Origin: Psychrosphaera haliotis
Lineage (GTDB): Bacteria > Pseudomonadota > Gammaproteobacteria > Enterobacterales > Alteromonadaceae
Length of the DNA stretch: 64,000 nucleotides
NCBI RefSeq assembly: GCF_009728465.1
Contig: NZ_WOCD01000003.1
Coordinates: forward strand, 620,001 to 684,000
Reading direction: 5' to 3'
A program made the position numbers and the translations under genes. Shown piece after piece: positions 47,121 through 56,014 of this stretch; position 1 is the stretch's first letter; each line of letters starts with the position of its first letter. Below the pieces are notes generated by a model. The model saw only the letters and a program-made list of their open reading frames with translations. It had not been told where the DNA came from and did no database searches.

Positions 47121-47146
47121 AAGGCCATATATCGGAATATGGCCTT
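47121..47146 (-). promoter_or_regulatory. Intercistronic hairpin between iscA and hscB
   Basis: A perfect ten-base stem (AAGGCCATAT 47121-47130, ATATGGCCTT 47137-47146) with a six-base loop in the 83-base gap between iscA and hscB. On the minus strand it is followed by CTTTGTTT, too weak for a clear terminator. It could act as a partial terminator or protect the upstream mRNA end. Confidence 0.6.
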
Positions 47147-47167
47147 AGGAATAGCATTTAGCTGAAT

Positions 47168-47491
47168 TTAGATTGTGAAACTTTCACCACATCCACATTC
47201 ATCTTTTTGGTTAGGGTTAGTAAACTCAAAACCTTCATTTAAACCGTTTTTAACAAAGTCTAATTGAGTGCCATCTAGATAAACTAAACTTTTTGCGTCA
47301 ACGATAACTTTTACGTCATTATGCTCAAAGACTTCATCACCTTCTTGCAACTCATCAACAAACTCAAGTACATATGCTAATCCAGAACAACCCGTTGTTT
47401 TTACTCCTAAACGCAACCCTAGGCCTTTGCCTCGGTTTGTCAAAAAGGTTCTTACACGGTCTGCTGCTGCATCGGTTAAACTGATTGCCAT
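47168..47491 (-). CDS. iscA: Iron-sulfur cluster assembly protein IscA
   Basis: A-type carrier for Fe or Fe-S clusters. The 107-residue product has the three conserved cysteines: [10 protein letters not shown] near residue 35 and CGCGESF at the C-terminus. A complete family protein, fourth gene of the isc operon. Confidence 0.96.
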   Translation of the reverse strand: MAISLTDAAADRVRTFLTNRGKGLGLRLGVKTTGCSGLAYVLEFVDELQEGDEVFEHNDVKVIVDAKSLVYLDGTQLDFVKNGLNEGFEFTNPNQKDECGCGESFTI

Positions 47492-47553
47492 TACTACTAT
47501 CCCAACTATTTATTTCTACAATTCTAACTAACTACTTGAACGATATTGCGTTC

Positions 47554-47937
47554 TTAGTTGCTGCTTTTTGATTTGTAGTCTTCGATTGCTGCTTTAATAG
47601 CGTCTTCAGCTAAAATAGAGCAGTGAATTTTTACCGGCGGTAATGCTAATTCTTCAGCAATTTCAGTGTTGCTAAGTGCTTGAGCTTCTTCAATCGACTT
47701 ACCTTTTACCCACTCTGTTACAAGTGAAGAAGAAGCAATTGCTGACCCACAGCCGTAAGTTTTAAACTTAGCGTCTGAAATAATGCCTTTGTCGTCAATT
47801 TTAAGTTGTAGTTTCATTACGTCACCACAAGCCGGTGCGCCAACCATACCCGTTGCAATGCTTGGGTCATTCTTGTCAAAAGAACCTACGTTACGTGGGT
47901 TTTCATAATGGTCGATTACTTTTTCGCTATAAGCCAT
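47554..47937 (-). CDS. iscU: Iron-sulfur cluster scaffold IscU
   Basis: Scaffold on which IscS-derived sulfur and iron form a 2Fe-2S cluster. The 127-residue product carries the three cluster cysteines in GAPACGDVMK, TYGCGSAIASSS and VKIHCSILAEDAI. The HscA-recognition motif LPPVK sits just before the third. It starts about 97 bases after iscS. Confidence 0.97.
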   Translation of the reverse strand: MAYSEKVIDHYENPRNVGSFDKNDPSIATGMVGAPACGDVMKLQLKIDDKGIISDAKFKTYGCGSAIASSSLVTEWVKGKSIEEAQALSNTEIAEELALPPVKIHCSILAEDAIKAAIEDYKSKSSN

Positions 47938-48033
47938 TTTTAGCTCCTACATTGCGTTACGCAATTTTAATTTTTAATGTGGCGTTAGAGTTAATCCCTA
48001 ACACCATTTTACTATTTGTTTCTCGGCTGAGTA

Positions 48034-49248
48034 CTAGTGACCAGCCCATTCGATTTTTGATAAATCAACGCCGTCTTTGAACATTTCCCAAAGCGGTGAC
48101 ATTTCACGTAACTTATCAATTGAATTATTTACCTGACCAATAACATGATCAATATCTTCTTCTGTTGTGAAGCGGCCAATACTGAAACGAATTGAGCTAT
48201 GTGCTAATTCATCTGACAGACCTAGTGCACGAAGAACATATGAAGGCTCTAAGCTTGCAGATGTACATGCAGAACCCGAAGAAACCGCCATGTCTTTAAG
48301 CGCCATGATTAAGCTTTCGCCTTCAACAAAGTTAAAGCTTACGTTAAAGATACCAGGGAAGCGTTGTTCCATGTCGCCATTGATATACGTTTCTTCAATG
48401 TGCTTAATGCCATTCCAAAGACGATCACGTAGCTCAATGATGTGTTGTGTGTCTTTTTCCATATCTTCTTTAGCAACACGTGCAGCTTCACCCATACCTA
48501 CAATTTGGTGAACCGCTAACGTACCTGAACGGAAACCACGCTCATGACCGCCACCGTGCATTTGTGCTTCTAAACGAATACGAGGCTTACGACGAACGTA
48601 AAGTGCGCCAATACCTTTAGGGCCATACATTTTGTGAGCAGAAAATGACATTAAATCTACTTTAAGGTCAGTTAAATCAATGGCAACTTTTCCAGCGCTC
48701 TGTGCTGCATCTACATGGAAAATGATTTTACGCTCACGACACATTTCGCCAATTTTTTTGATGTCTTGCATAACACCAATTTCATTGTTGATGTGCATGA
48801 TGCTTACTAAAACTGTATCGTCACGCATTGCTTTTTCAAGCACTTCTAAGTCAATTAAGCCATTCGCCATAACGTCTAAATACGTTACTTCATAACCTTG
48901 ACGTTCTAATTCACGACACGTGTCTAAAACTGCTTTATGTTCAGTTTTTGCTGTAATTACGTGTTTACCTTTTTTAGAATAAAAGTTGGCGGCACCTTTT
49001 ATTGCTAAGTTATTTGATTCTGTTGCACCAGAAGTAAACACGATTTCACGAGGGTCTGCATTAACCAATTCAGCAATATTGTTACGAGCAATATCAACTA
49101 ACTCTTCTGCTTGCCAACCGTAGCGGTGTGAACGAGATGCAGGGTTTCCAAATGTGCCGTCCATAGTTAGACAGTTCATCATTTGTTCAGCAACACGAGG
49201 GTCTACAGGTGTTGTTGCTGCGTAATCTAGGTAAATAGGTAACTTCAT
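48034..49248 (-). CDS. iscS: Cysteine desulfurase IscS
   Basis: Pyridoxal-phosphate enzyme that takes sulfur from cysteine for Fe-S clusters and tRNA thiolation. The 404-residue product has [18 protein letters not shown] at the start, the PLP lysine in [18 protein letters not shown] near residue 206, and the active-site loop cysteine in [21 protein letters not shown] near 328. Length equals E. coli IscS (404 aa). Confidence 0.98.
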   Translation of the reverse strand: MKLPIYLDYAATTPVDPRVAEQMMNCLTMDGTFGNPASRSHRYGWQAEELVDIARNNIAELVNADPREIVFTSGATESNNLAIKGAANFYSKKGKHVITAKTEHKAVLDTCRELERQGYEVTYLDVMANGLIDLEVLEKAMRDDTVLVSIMHINNEIGVMQDIKKIGEMCRERKIIFHVDAAQSAGKVAIDLTDLKVDLMSFSAHKMYGPKGIGALYVRRKPRIRLEAQMHGGGHERGFRSGTLAVHQIVGMGEAARVAKEDMEKDTQHIIELRDRLWNGIKHIEETYINGDMEQRFPGIFNVSFNFVEGESLIMALKDMAVSSGSACTSASLEPSYVLRALGLSDELAHSSIRFSIGRFTTEEDIDHVIGQVNNSIDKLREMSPLWEMFKDGVDLSKIEWAGH

Positions 49249-49293
49249 TTATTTCTCCGCACTCTATTGCTTAATACAATAGTTAAAAATTTT

Positions 49294-49764
49294 TTAAAGA
49301 CTATCCGCTACAAAGCGAATGGATGTATTTTTCGAATCCTGTCGTTCTGCGATCCGTTTTACATCTTTTTGATCAACAAGTTCACCAAGGGTGATGTTAC
49401 TTAAGAAACTCTCAATTCGATCACTGAGACCTTCCCACAATTTATGAGTCAAGCAGCGTGATCCGCCTTGGCAATTTGCTTGCCCGGCACATTTTGTAGC
49501 ATCAACGCTTTCATCAACCGCCGCTATTACTTCACTAATAGATATATCAGCCGCCTCACGACCGAGAAAATAACCGCCGCCTGGGCCTCTAACACTGTTG
49601 ACCAGTTGGCCCTTTCGAAGTTTGGCAAAAAGTTGCTCTAAGTAGGATAACGAGATTCCTTGGCGCTCAGAAATATCCATCAACGGCACTGGGCCATTTG
49701 ACGCATGTAATGCAACATCTAGCATCGCAGTAACTGCATAACGACCTTTAGAAGATAGTTTCAT
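49294..49764 (-). CDS. iscR: Fe-S cluster regulator IscR
   Basis: Rrf2-family repressor that senses Fe-S status through its own 2Fe-2S cluster and controls the isc operon. The 156-residue product has a winged helix (about 1-60, with [20 protein letters not shown]) and the cluster cysteines 92, 98 and 104 plus His107, at the same positions as in E. coli. Two IscR-type sites lie at its own promoter, so negative autoregulation is expected. Confidence 0.96.
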   Translation of the reverse strand: MKLSSKGRYAVTAMLDVALHASNGPVPLMDISERQGISLSYLEQLFAKLRKGQLVNSVRGPGGGYFLGREAADISISEVIAAVDESVDATKCAGQANCQGGSRCLTHKLWEGLSDRIESFLSNITLGELVDQKDVKRIAERQDSKNTSIRFVADSL

Positions 49765-49823
49765 TTACATTCCTTAATGAGCTTGCCGAATAACGCGCAA
49801 CGGCTTGATTTACTTGGCTGCGC

Positions 49824-49851
49824 ATTTTACAAACCTGAGTAAATTAGTCAA
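49824..49851 (-). promoter_or_regulatory. isc operon promoter
   Basis: The minus strand has -35 TTGACT (49846-49851), a 16-bp spacer and -10 TAAAAT (49824-49829), giving a start about 50 bases before iscR. The -35 box lies inside the proximal IscR-type site. Confidence 0.65.
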
Positions 49852-49882
49852 GTATTAATACCTGACTATTTTAGTAGGTTAT
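49831..49882 (-). promoter_or_regulatory. Two IscR type-1 binding sites
   Basis: Two 25-bp sites on the minus strand: ATAACCTACT... ...AGTCAGGTAT at 49858-49882 and ATACTTGACT... ...ACTCAGGTTT at 49831-49855. Their centres are 27 bp apart. Both follow the type-1 pattern (ATA...Y-ACT-A/T-rich-GTC-RGGTAT); the distal one is nearly ideal. They cover the promoter, as in E. coli. Confidence 0.75.
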
Positions 49883-49932
49883 TAGTATAATTCAACGTTT
49901 AATTGCGGATTTAGGATCATCTTATTTTTGTG

Positions 49933-50742
49933 TTAGATACTCGGGTCAAATCCTGCTATTCCAGCTTCACGCTGTTTTGCAGCATTTTGCTCTGCTTCTT
50001 TAAAATCATCGTCCAAATCAATAATTGGTAGGGCTTTATCACAGACATCGCCGCCCATTTTGCAGACTTCAGTGCATAACGAAGTGATTTTCTCATCCAT
50101 TATCGAGATATGATCCACCATACGACCAATGGCACTGGCTACCGGATCTGGGTTATCTGGTGATACTGCGTAAGCATCAAAACCATATTTTTCAGCAATT
50201 TTACTGCGTTTGTCATGCTTTTCAGGCTCTGCCTTCGTTACCAGTCGGCCTGGAATACCAACTACCGTTGCGCCTTCAGGTACTTCTTTTACAACAACAG
50301 AATTTGAGCCAACTCGGGCGTTTTTATTGATAATGATTGGACCTAGAATTTTTGCACCAGCACCTACAACCACACCGTCTTTTAATGTTGGGTGACGTTT
50401 ACCGCCATTCCAGCTGGTTCCACCGAGCGTAACGCCATGGTAAACCGTAACATCATCGCCAATTTCAGCGGTTTCACCAATAACCACCCCCATGCCGTGA
50501 TCAATGAAAAATCGACGACCAATAGTAGCGCCCGGATGGATTTCTACACCTGTAATCCAGCGAGCAATAGTAGATATAAACCTTGCTAACCATTTCCAGT
50601 TAGCTAACCACAATTTGTGGCTAACTCGTTGCATCCAAATTGCATGTAAGCCTGGGTAGTTAAAAAAGATTTCGGTATTGCTACGGGCCGCAGGGTCACG
50701 GCTGTAAACACTTTTTATATCTTCTTTGATTTGCTCAAACAT
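49933..50742 (-). CDS. cysE: Serine O-acetyltransferase CysE
   Basis: First step of cysteine synthesis from serine and acetyl-CoA. The 269-residue product has an N-terminal helical domain ([28 protein letters not shown]) and a left-handed hexapeptide beta helix (about 68-175). Catalytic residues are in [18 protein letters not shown], followed by YHGVTLGG. It lies just upstream of iscR on the same strand, a common linkage that places cysteine supply beside its main sulfur user. Confidence 0.95.
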   Translation of the reverse strand: MFEQIKEDIKSVYSRDPAARSNTEIFFNYPGLHAIWMQRVSHKLWLANWKWLARFISTIARWITGVEIHPGATIGRRFFIDHGMGVVIGETAEIGDDVTVYHGVTLGGTSWNGGKRHPTLKDGVVVGAGAKILGPIIINKNARVGSNSVVVKEVPEGATVVGIPGRLVTKAEPEKHDKRSKIAEKYGFDAYAVSPDNPDPVASAIGRMVDHISIMDEKITSLCTEVCKMGGDVCDKALPIIDLDDDFKEAEQNAAKQREAGIAGFDPSI

Positions 50743-50826
50743 GATTTACTCTATACGTTCTGAAAATAATAAAACCGGCAATTTGCTAGGGCGTGCGCCT
50801 AATTCCAAATTATAACGATACGGGTA

Positions 50827-51546
50827 TTAGTCTTTAGTTTTAGTAATAGACGTCATAATACCGCGTAAAATATTAAGCTCATGAGCTTCAGGTCTAGCTC
50901 GGTTAAACAAGCGACGTAGCTTTGTCATTACTTGACCAGGGTGCTGTTTTACAATAAAACCCGTTTTTGTCAGAGCTTCTTCTAAATGGGCGTAAAAACC
51001 TTCAAGCTGTTCGCTGTTTGGGTACTCAACGTCTAACGATTCAAATTGGCTTTGTTGCTCTTCTAAAAAGTTCATACGTACTTCATAGCTAAGCGTTTGT
51101 ACCGCCATCGCTAGGTTTAAAGAGCTGTAGTCAGGATTGGCCGGTATATGTACATGGAATTGACACTGCTGCAGTTCTTCATTAGTTAGACCCGAGTTTT
51201 CGCGACCAAACACTAATGCAACTTTATGCTGCTTACCTTCAACAACGACTTTTTTACCACATTCACGTGGATCTAACATTGGCCAAGATAGTGTTCTTGA
51301 CCTTGCGCTTGCGGCTACGGCTAGTCCACAATCAGAAATAGCATCTTTTAACTCGCTAACGATTCTAGCATTCCCCAAAATATCCGTCGCGCCTGCCGCT
51401 AAGGCTGAAGCATGACTATCTGGTTCTTTAACTGGATCAACCAATACAAGATCTGAAAGCCCCATTGTTTTCATTGCGCGAGCTACTGAACCAATATTGC
51501 CTGTGTGTGAGGTATTTACGAGTACTATTCTTACGTTATCTAACAT
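50827..51546 (-). CDS. trmJ: tRNA (cytidine/uridine-32-2'-O)-methyltransferase TrmJ
   Basis: SPOUT-class enzyme that methylates the 2'-OH of residue 32 in several tRNAs. The 239-residue protein from the ATG at 51546 opens [20 protein letters not shown] (NTSHxGNIG motif), then [20 protein letters not shown]. It carries the knot residues in [17 protein letters not shown] and [17 protein letters not shown]. The frame is open 19 codons further up but the family start is at MLDNV. The order trmJ-cysE-iscR on one strand is the conserved gammaproteobacterial arrangement. Confidence 0.93.
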   Translation of the reverse strand: MLDNVRIVLVNTSHTGNIGSVARAMKTMGLSDLVLVDPVKEPDSHASALAAGATDILGNARIVSELKDAISDCGLAVAASARSRTLSWPMLDPRECGKKVVVEGKQHKVALVFGRENSGLTNEELQQCQFHVHIPANPDYSSLNLAMAVQTLSYEVRMNFLEEQQSQFESLDVEYPNSEQLEGFYAHLEEALTKTGFIVKQHPGQVMTKLRRLFNRARPEAHELNILRGIMTSITKTKD

Positions 51547-51644
51547 TATCTTCGATTCTATATGCAGTTTAGTCTTATGACTGGAATGGGCGGAGTTTAC
51601 CACAAAGCTTAGGCGAGATTAAAACACTGTCATTATTTTTAAAT

Positions 51645-51678
51645 AACAAAGCCTGAAACTTTATAGTTTCTCAGGCTC
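51645..51678 (-). terminator. Intrinsic terminator after the SOUL gene
   Basis: On the minus strand AGCCTGAGAAAC pairs with GTTTCAGGCT (one unpaired base) around a short loop and is followed by TTGTTATTT. It lies about 90 bases after the SOUL stop and ahead of trmJ. Confidence 0.7.
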
Positions 51679-51714
51679 TTAATATTTCAATTTTTGCTAT
51701 TAAGTTTAAATATT

Positions 51715-51756
51715 TGTCTTAAGGGATTAAGAATATGTCTTAAAGAATTAAGAATA
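51715..51756. repeat. Two tandem copies of a 21-bp unit
   Basis: TGTCTTAAGGGATTAAGAATA (truncated here to its full 21 bases at 51715-51735) is followed directly by a copy with two changes at 51736-51756. It lies just after the SOUL gene stop and before the terminator. Each unit contains an inverted CTTAA...TTAAG. Confidence 0.8.
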
Positions 51757-51768
51757 CACCTCAACAAG

Positions 51769-52422
51769 CTACTGAATTGGAATTAGCACTTCATTTTTAC
51801 GATACATGGGCAATGTCATTGGTCCGTTGTAAGCTGCTGTATAAGCCTTACCTGTAACGGTAAAATCATTCTGCTTTAAGTAGTCGAGTAAAATATTTGT
51901 GTGCTTTTTTACATTGCTGTCGCTTAACGTCCAACTAAAAGTAATCGCGGCTACTTTATAGTTCTTAACTTCTGAGACTTTTACTTTTGGGTTATTCGGT
52001 ATAGGTGTCGAGTCGTAAGTAAAACTGTCAGGCATGACAAAGGACATAACATTAGCCCCACCGGAAGACGCGACATCACTATTCATAAATACAGGCGCCG
52101 TCATCGAAATTTTCATTCCTTCGCCACTCGCCGCATCATTGCCCATATAAACAGGCGCTGTCATTGCTATCTCTCGTTGACCTGAATTATCGCCAGCGAT
52201 GTAATTAAACAAACGTCTGAAAGCACTGTTTCTGCCATCGTCATCCATACTCGTAGAAACCAGAACCATTGACTGATATTCGCGTATTTCTATTTTTGTT
52301 TCTGTCTCTTTATCTTTATCGGCTTTAAGCAATTTATAAGGCGCAGACTCTACCCCTGCTTCGCCCACGATAGAACAACCTGCAAGAAGTGTGGTTACAA
52401 AAATTGTTATTAGCTTATTCAC
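51769..52422 (-). CDS. SOUL heme-binding family lipoprotein
   Basis: The 217-residue protein has a lipoprotein signal (lipobox LLAGC, Cys near 16) and a SOUL domain: TKIEIREYQSMVLVSTSM, FRRLFNYIAGDNSGQREIAM, then two copies of (I/K)xMTAPV(Y/F)M, and VAAITFSWTLSD with VLIPI at the end. SOUL proteins bind heme or other tetrapyrroles; the bacterial role is unknown. The lipid anchor suggests a periplasmic place at a membrane. Confidence 0.85.
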   Translation of the reverse strand: MNKLITIFVTTLLAGCSIVGEAGVESAPYKLLKADKDKETETKIEIREYQSMVLVSTSMDDDGRNSAFRRLFNYIAGDNSGQREIAMTAPVYMGNDAASGEGMKISMTAPVFMNSDVASSGGANVMSFVMPDSFTYDSTPIPNNPKVKVSEVKNYKVAAITFSWTLSDSNVKKHTNILLDYLKQNDFTVTGKAYTAAYNGPMTLPMYRKNEVLIPIQ

Positions 52423-52585
52423 AATATTTCCTTATTACGAGTTAAGTGACGCTATATAGTTAACTAAACGCTGGTTTACTTATTTATTTACTTAGCTATC
52501 TACTTTCTAGCTACTTACTTTCTTAGATATCTGTTTAGTTACGTAATAAGTTCGGCTGTGTATCACACTTTATTATTTTTCTTTT

Positions 52586-53026
52586 TCACTTTTGGTCTAT
52601 TTTCGGTCTCACTTTTTGGAAACCAGCCCAACCAGCCATTGCGCAAACACTAGTTAGGAATGTCCCCCAACTCCAATCTACGGCCATAATAAATAGCGAA
52701 AAACCTTCTAAAATACTGTAACTCGTTAAGTTATAAGCGCCATAACTTGCTAAGCCTAACAGTGCACCATCAATGCCTGCGTAATAAATAGGTTTATCTC
52801 TATTCGCTACAACCGCTAATACAAAGGTCACGCCACCATACAAGAAGTAGAAGGCTAACCAAGGCCAAATTATGAATTCAGTTCGCATCAGCCCCTGCAT
52901 CTCTTGCTGGTACCAGTCACCTGATATAAAGGTGAACCAAATCAAGTCAAGTACTGCAAAACAAAGAAAAATGGCTAGCATAGAGACACAGATACTAGAT
53001 AAAAACTTAATGATGTTGTCGCGCAT
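52586..53026 (-). CDS. DUF2177 family membrane protein
   Basis: The 146-residue protein has about four membrane helices and the DUF2177 marks: FAVLDLIWFTFISGDWYQQEM at the start, and DGALLGLASYGAYNLTSYSIL and MAVDWSWGTFLTS later. Function unknown. It is upstream of the SOUL gene on the same strand with 163 bp between. That gap holds AT-rich TACTT/TAGCTA repeats and no gene. Confidence 0.8.
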   Translation of the reverse strand: MRDNIIKFLSSICVSMLAIFLCFAVLDLIWFTFISGDWYQQEMQGLMRTEFIIWPWLAFYFLYGGVTFVLAVVANRDKPIYYAGIDGALLGLASYGAYNLTSYSILEGFSLFIMAVDWSWGTFLTSVCAMAGWAGFQKVRPKIDQK

Positions 53027-53107
53027 TTACTTTTACTCCATGTTTAAAAGTGACACGTTTTTAATTACTGAGTTCCCGTAACGAGTAAGTCAGTTTATAG
53101 GATCAAA

Positions 53108-53135
53108 AAAAGGCACAATCTATGTGCCTTTTTAT
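53108..53135. terminator. Bidirectional terminator between acnB and the DUF2177 gene
   Basis: AAGGCAC pairs with GTGCCTT around ATCTAT (53110-53130), with T-rich tails on both strands. It lies about 65 bases after the acnB stop. Confidence 0.8.
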
Positions 53136-53197
53136 TCTTACTTAAATAAGTTAGCGAGCGCAATGCTTGAAGCTTCACTCGCTATTTTATTCAAATA

Positions 53198-55792
53198 TTA
53201 AACCGCTTTTTGAATAATTACTTTTTCAGCTTTATCCGTGTATTGCGTCATCTTGTGGAAGTTCAAGTAACGGTAAGTATCCGCCGCTGTTGTATCAATG
53301 TGCTTCGCGTATTCCATGTATTCTGCAACTGTTGGGATTTTACCCATGATTGCACCAGCCGCTGCTAGTTCAGCAGACGTTAGGTATACATTTGCACCTG
53401 TACCAAGACGGTTAGGGAAGTTACGAGTAGAAGTAGAAAGTACTGTAGCCCCATCTGCAACACGCGCCTGGTTACCCATACATAGTGAACAACCAGGAGT
53501 TTCAATACGAACCCCAGCTTTACCATATGTGAAGTAGTAACCTTCTTCTGTTAACTGGTCACGGTCCATCTTAGTTGGTGGAGCAACCCAAGTGCGAGTT
53601 GGTAATACACCGCCAAAGTTAGCCATTAATTTACCAGCTGCACGGAAGTGACCAATGTTAGTCATACAAGAACCAATGAATACTTCGTCGATGTTTGTGC
53701 CAGCAACGTCAGATAATAGTTTTGCATCATCTGGGTCATTTGGACAACATACGATTGGCTCGTTAATGTCATTAAGGTCAATTTCTAATACGTGTGCGTA
53801 TTCTGCGTCAGCGTCCGCTTCCATCAATGATGGATTGTCTAGCCACTCTTGCATTGCGTTGATACGACGTTCAATAGTACGTACATCACCGTAACCTTCA
53901 GAGATCATCCACTTAAGCATAACGATGTTAGAGTTTAAGTACTCAGCAACCGCTTCTTCGTCCATCTTGATTGAACAACCAGCAGCTGAACGTTCAGCAG
54001 ATGCATCAGATAACTCAAATGCTTGCTCAACTGTTAAACCTTTAAGACCTTCAATTTCAAGTACACGACCAGAGAATTCGTTTACTTTACCGGCTTTAGC
54101 AACAGTCAGTAGCCCTTCTTTGATACCGTAGTATGGAATTGCGTGCACTAAGTCACGTAATGTAATACCAGGCTTCATTTCACCTTTAAAGCGAACCAAT
54201 ACTGATTCAGGCATATCAAGAGGCATAACACCTGTTGCCGCAGCAAATGCTACTAGACCAGAACCGGCAGGGAAAGAAATACCAAGAGGGAAACGAGTAT
54301 GTGAATCACCACCAGTACCAACTGTATCTGGCAACAACATACGGTTTAACCATGAGTGAATTACACCGTCACCTGGACGAAGTGATACACCACCACGGTT
54401 CATGATGAAGTCTGGTAACGTATGATGCGTATTAACGTCAACTGGCTTAGGATAAGCAGATGTGTGACAGAAAGACTGCATAGTTAAATCAGCTTGGAAA
54501 CCAAGACATGCAAGATCTTTAAGTTCGTCACGAGTCATAGGACCAGTTGTATCTTGAGAACCAACCGTCGTCATCTTAGGCTCACAGTATTGACCAGCGC
54601 GAACGCCTTCAACACCACATGCTTTACCAACCATCTTCTGAGCTAGCGTGTAACCTTTTGTAGATTCAGCTGTATCAGTAGGAAGAGCAAAGATGTCTGT
54701 TGCGCCAAGACCAAGTACTTCTCGAGCACGTGTTGTTAAACCACGACCAATGATTAGTGGAATACGACCACCAGCACGAACTTCGTCTAATAACACTTTT
54801 GATAATTCAAAAGTAGAGATTACTTCGTCAGTACCAGAACGTTTAACAACGCCTTCATATGGGAAAATGTCGATTACATCGCCCATTTCCATTTTTTGAA
54901 CGTCTAATTCAATTGGTAGTGCACCTGAGTCTTCCATTGTGTTGTAGAAGATTGGGGCAATTTTGCCACCTAGACACACACCACCAGCACGTTTGTTAGG
55001 AACATTAGGGATATCATCGCCCATGAACCATAAAACTGAGTTTGTTGCAGACTTACGAGAAGAACCAGTACCAACAACGTCACCAACATAAGCTAGTGGG
55101 ATATTGTCTTCTTGAAGCTGTTTAATTTGCTCAATTGGACCAATAGTACCTGGTTGATCAGGGTTAATACCTTCACGTTCCATTTTCAACATTGCAGTTG
55201 CGTGCAATGGAATATCAGGACGAGACCATGCATCTGGTGCAGGAGAAAGGTCATCTGTATTTGTTTCGCCAGTTACTTTAAATACTTTAACTGTAATTTT
55301 TTCAGCAACTTTAGGCTTGTTTAAGAACCATTCAGCATTCGCCCACGATTCCATAACTTCTTTAGCGGTCTCGTTTCCTGCGTCTGCTTTGTCTTTAACG
55401 TCAAAAAACGCATCAAACATTAACAATGTCTTTTTAAGGCCTGTTGCAGCTGTTGCAGCTAGGTCTGCATTGTCTAAAAGGTCAATCATTGGCTCGATAT
55501 TGTAACCACCAAGCATTGTACCTAGTAATTCAGTTGCTTTTTCAGCAGAAAGAATTGGCGAGCTTGCTTCGCTTTTTGCAACAGCAGCTAAAAAGCCTGC
55601 TTTAACATAAGCGGCATCATCTACACCAGGAGGTACACGATTTGTTAACAAATCTAAAATAAATTCTTCTTCGCCAGCTGGCGGGTTTTTGATTAGCTCT
55701 ACTAAATCAGCAACTTGCGCTGCATCTAGTGGCTTAGGAACGATACCTTCAGCGGCACGCTCTTCAACGTGTTTACGATATTCTTGAAGCAC
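53198..55792 (-). CDS. acnB: Bifunctional aconitate hydratase 2 / 2-methylisocitrate dehydratase
   Basis: TCA-cycle aconitase; the AcnB form also acts in the methylcitrate cycle and binds mRNA when its cluster is lost. I placed the start at a GTG at 55792, behind AGAGGA seven bases upstream. This gives [17 protein letters not shown] and 864 residues, the family N-terminus and length; the frame also runs 13 codons further upstream. Domain order is the AcnB one: HEAT-like domain, swivel domain, then the catalytic domains. Cluster cysteines are in IVCCPND, and in SLCMG after ETPGC near residue 770. Confidence 0.95.
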   Translation of the reverse strand: MLQEYRKHVEERAAEGIVPKPLDAAQVADLVELIKNPPAGEEEFILDLLTNRVPPGVDDAAYVKAGFLAAVAKSEASSPILSAEKATELLGTMLGGYNIEPMIDLLDNADLAATAATGLKKTLLMFDAFFDVKDKADAGNETAKEVMESWANAEWFLNKPKVAEKITVKVFKVTGETNTDDLSPAPDAWSRPDIPLHATAMLKMEREGINPDQPGTIGPIEQIKQLQEDNIPLAYVGDVVGTGSSRKSATNSVLWFMGDDIPNVPNKRAGGVCLGGKIAPIFYNTMEDSGALPIELDVQKMEMGDVIDIFPYEGVVKRSGTDEVISTFELSKVLLDEVRAGGRIPLIIGRGLTTRAREVLGLGATDIFALPTDTAESTKGYTLAQKMVGKACGVEGVRAGQYCEPKMTTVGSQDTTGPMTRDELKDLACLGFQADLTMQSFCHTSAYPKPVDVNTHHTLPDFIMNRGGVSLRPGDGVIHSWLNRMLLPDTVGTGGDSHTRFPLGISFPAGSGLVAFAAATGVMPLDMPESVLVRFKGEMKPGITLRDLVHAIPYYGIKEGLLTVAKAGKVNEFSGRVLEIEGLKGLTVEQAFELSDASAERSAAGCSIKMDEEAVAEYLNSNIVMLKWMISEGYGDVRTIERRINAMQEWLDNPSLMEADADAEYAHVLEIDLNDINEPIVCCPNDPDDAKLLSDVAGTNIDEVFIGSCMTNIGHFRAAGKLMANFGGVLPTRTWVAPPTKMDRDQLTEEGYYFTYGKAGVRIETPGCSLCMGNQARVADGATVLSTSTRNFPNRLGTGANVYLTSAELAAAGAIMGKIPTVAEYMEYAKHIDTTAADTYRYLNFHKMTQYTDKAEKVIIQKAV

Positions 55793-55960
55793 AATGATGT
55801 CCTCTTGTTTTATATAGGTGTCACTTCGCACAAAGTAACTATAGACATGAATGTCAGAAAGCGGCTAATTATAGAGACTGGCGGACGTAAAAGAAATAAC
55901 CTGAACGATATTTAGCTATATTTTGAATATAAATATTCGTGATGATGTGACAATTAATAT

Positions 55961-55990
55961 TGCCACCTATCTCCAAAAGCATAGGTGGCA
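55961..55990 (-). terminator. Hairpin after the subtilase gene (probable terminator)
   Basis: A perfect ten-base stem (TGCCACCTAT 55961-55970, ATAGGTGGCA 55981-55990) begins 25 bases after the subtilase stop on the minus strand. The tail after it is AT-rich but not a clean T run, so termination is probable, not certain. Confidence 0.55.
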
Positions 55991-56014
55991 GGCTTTTAAG
56001 CATAATTAAAGAGT

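Noticed and set aside
52440..52560. TACTT/TAGCTA-rich stretch as an iterated element or CRISPR
   Set aside because: The units are irregular in length and sequence, with no spacer pattern; it is simple AT-rich intergenic DNA.
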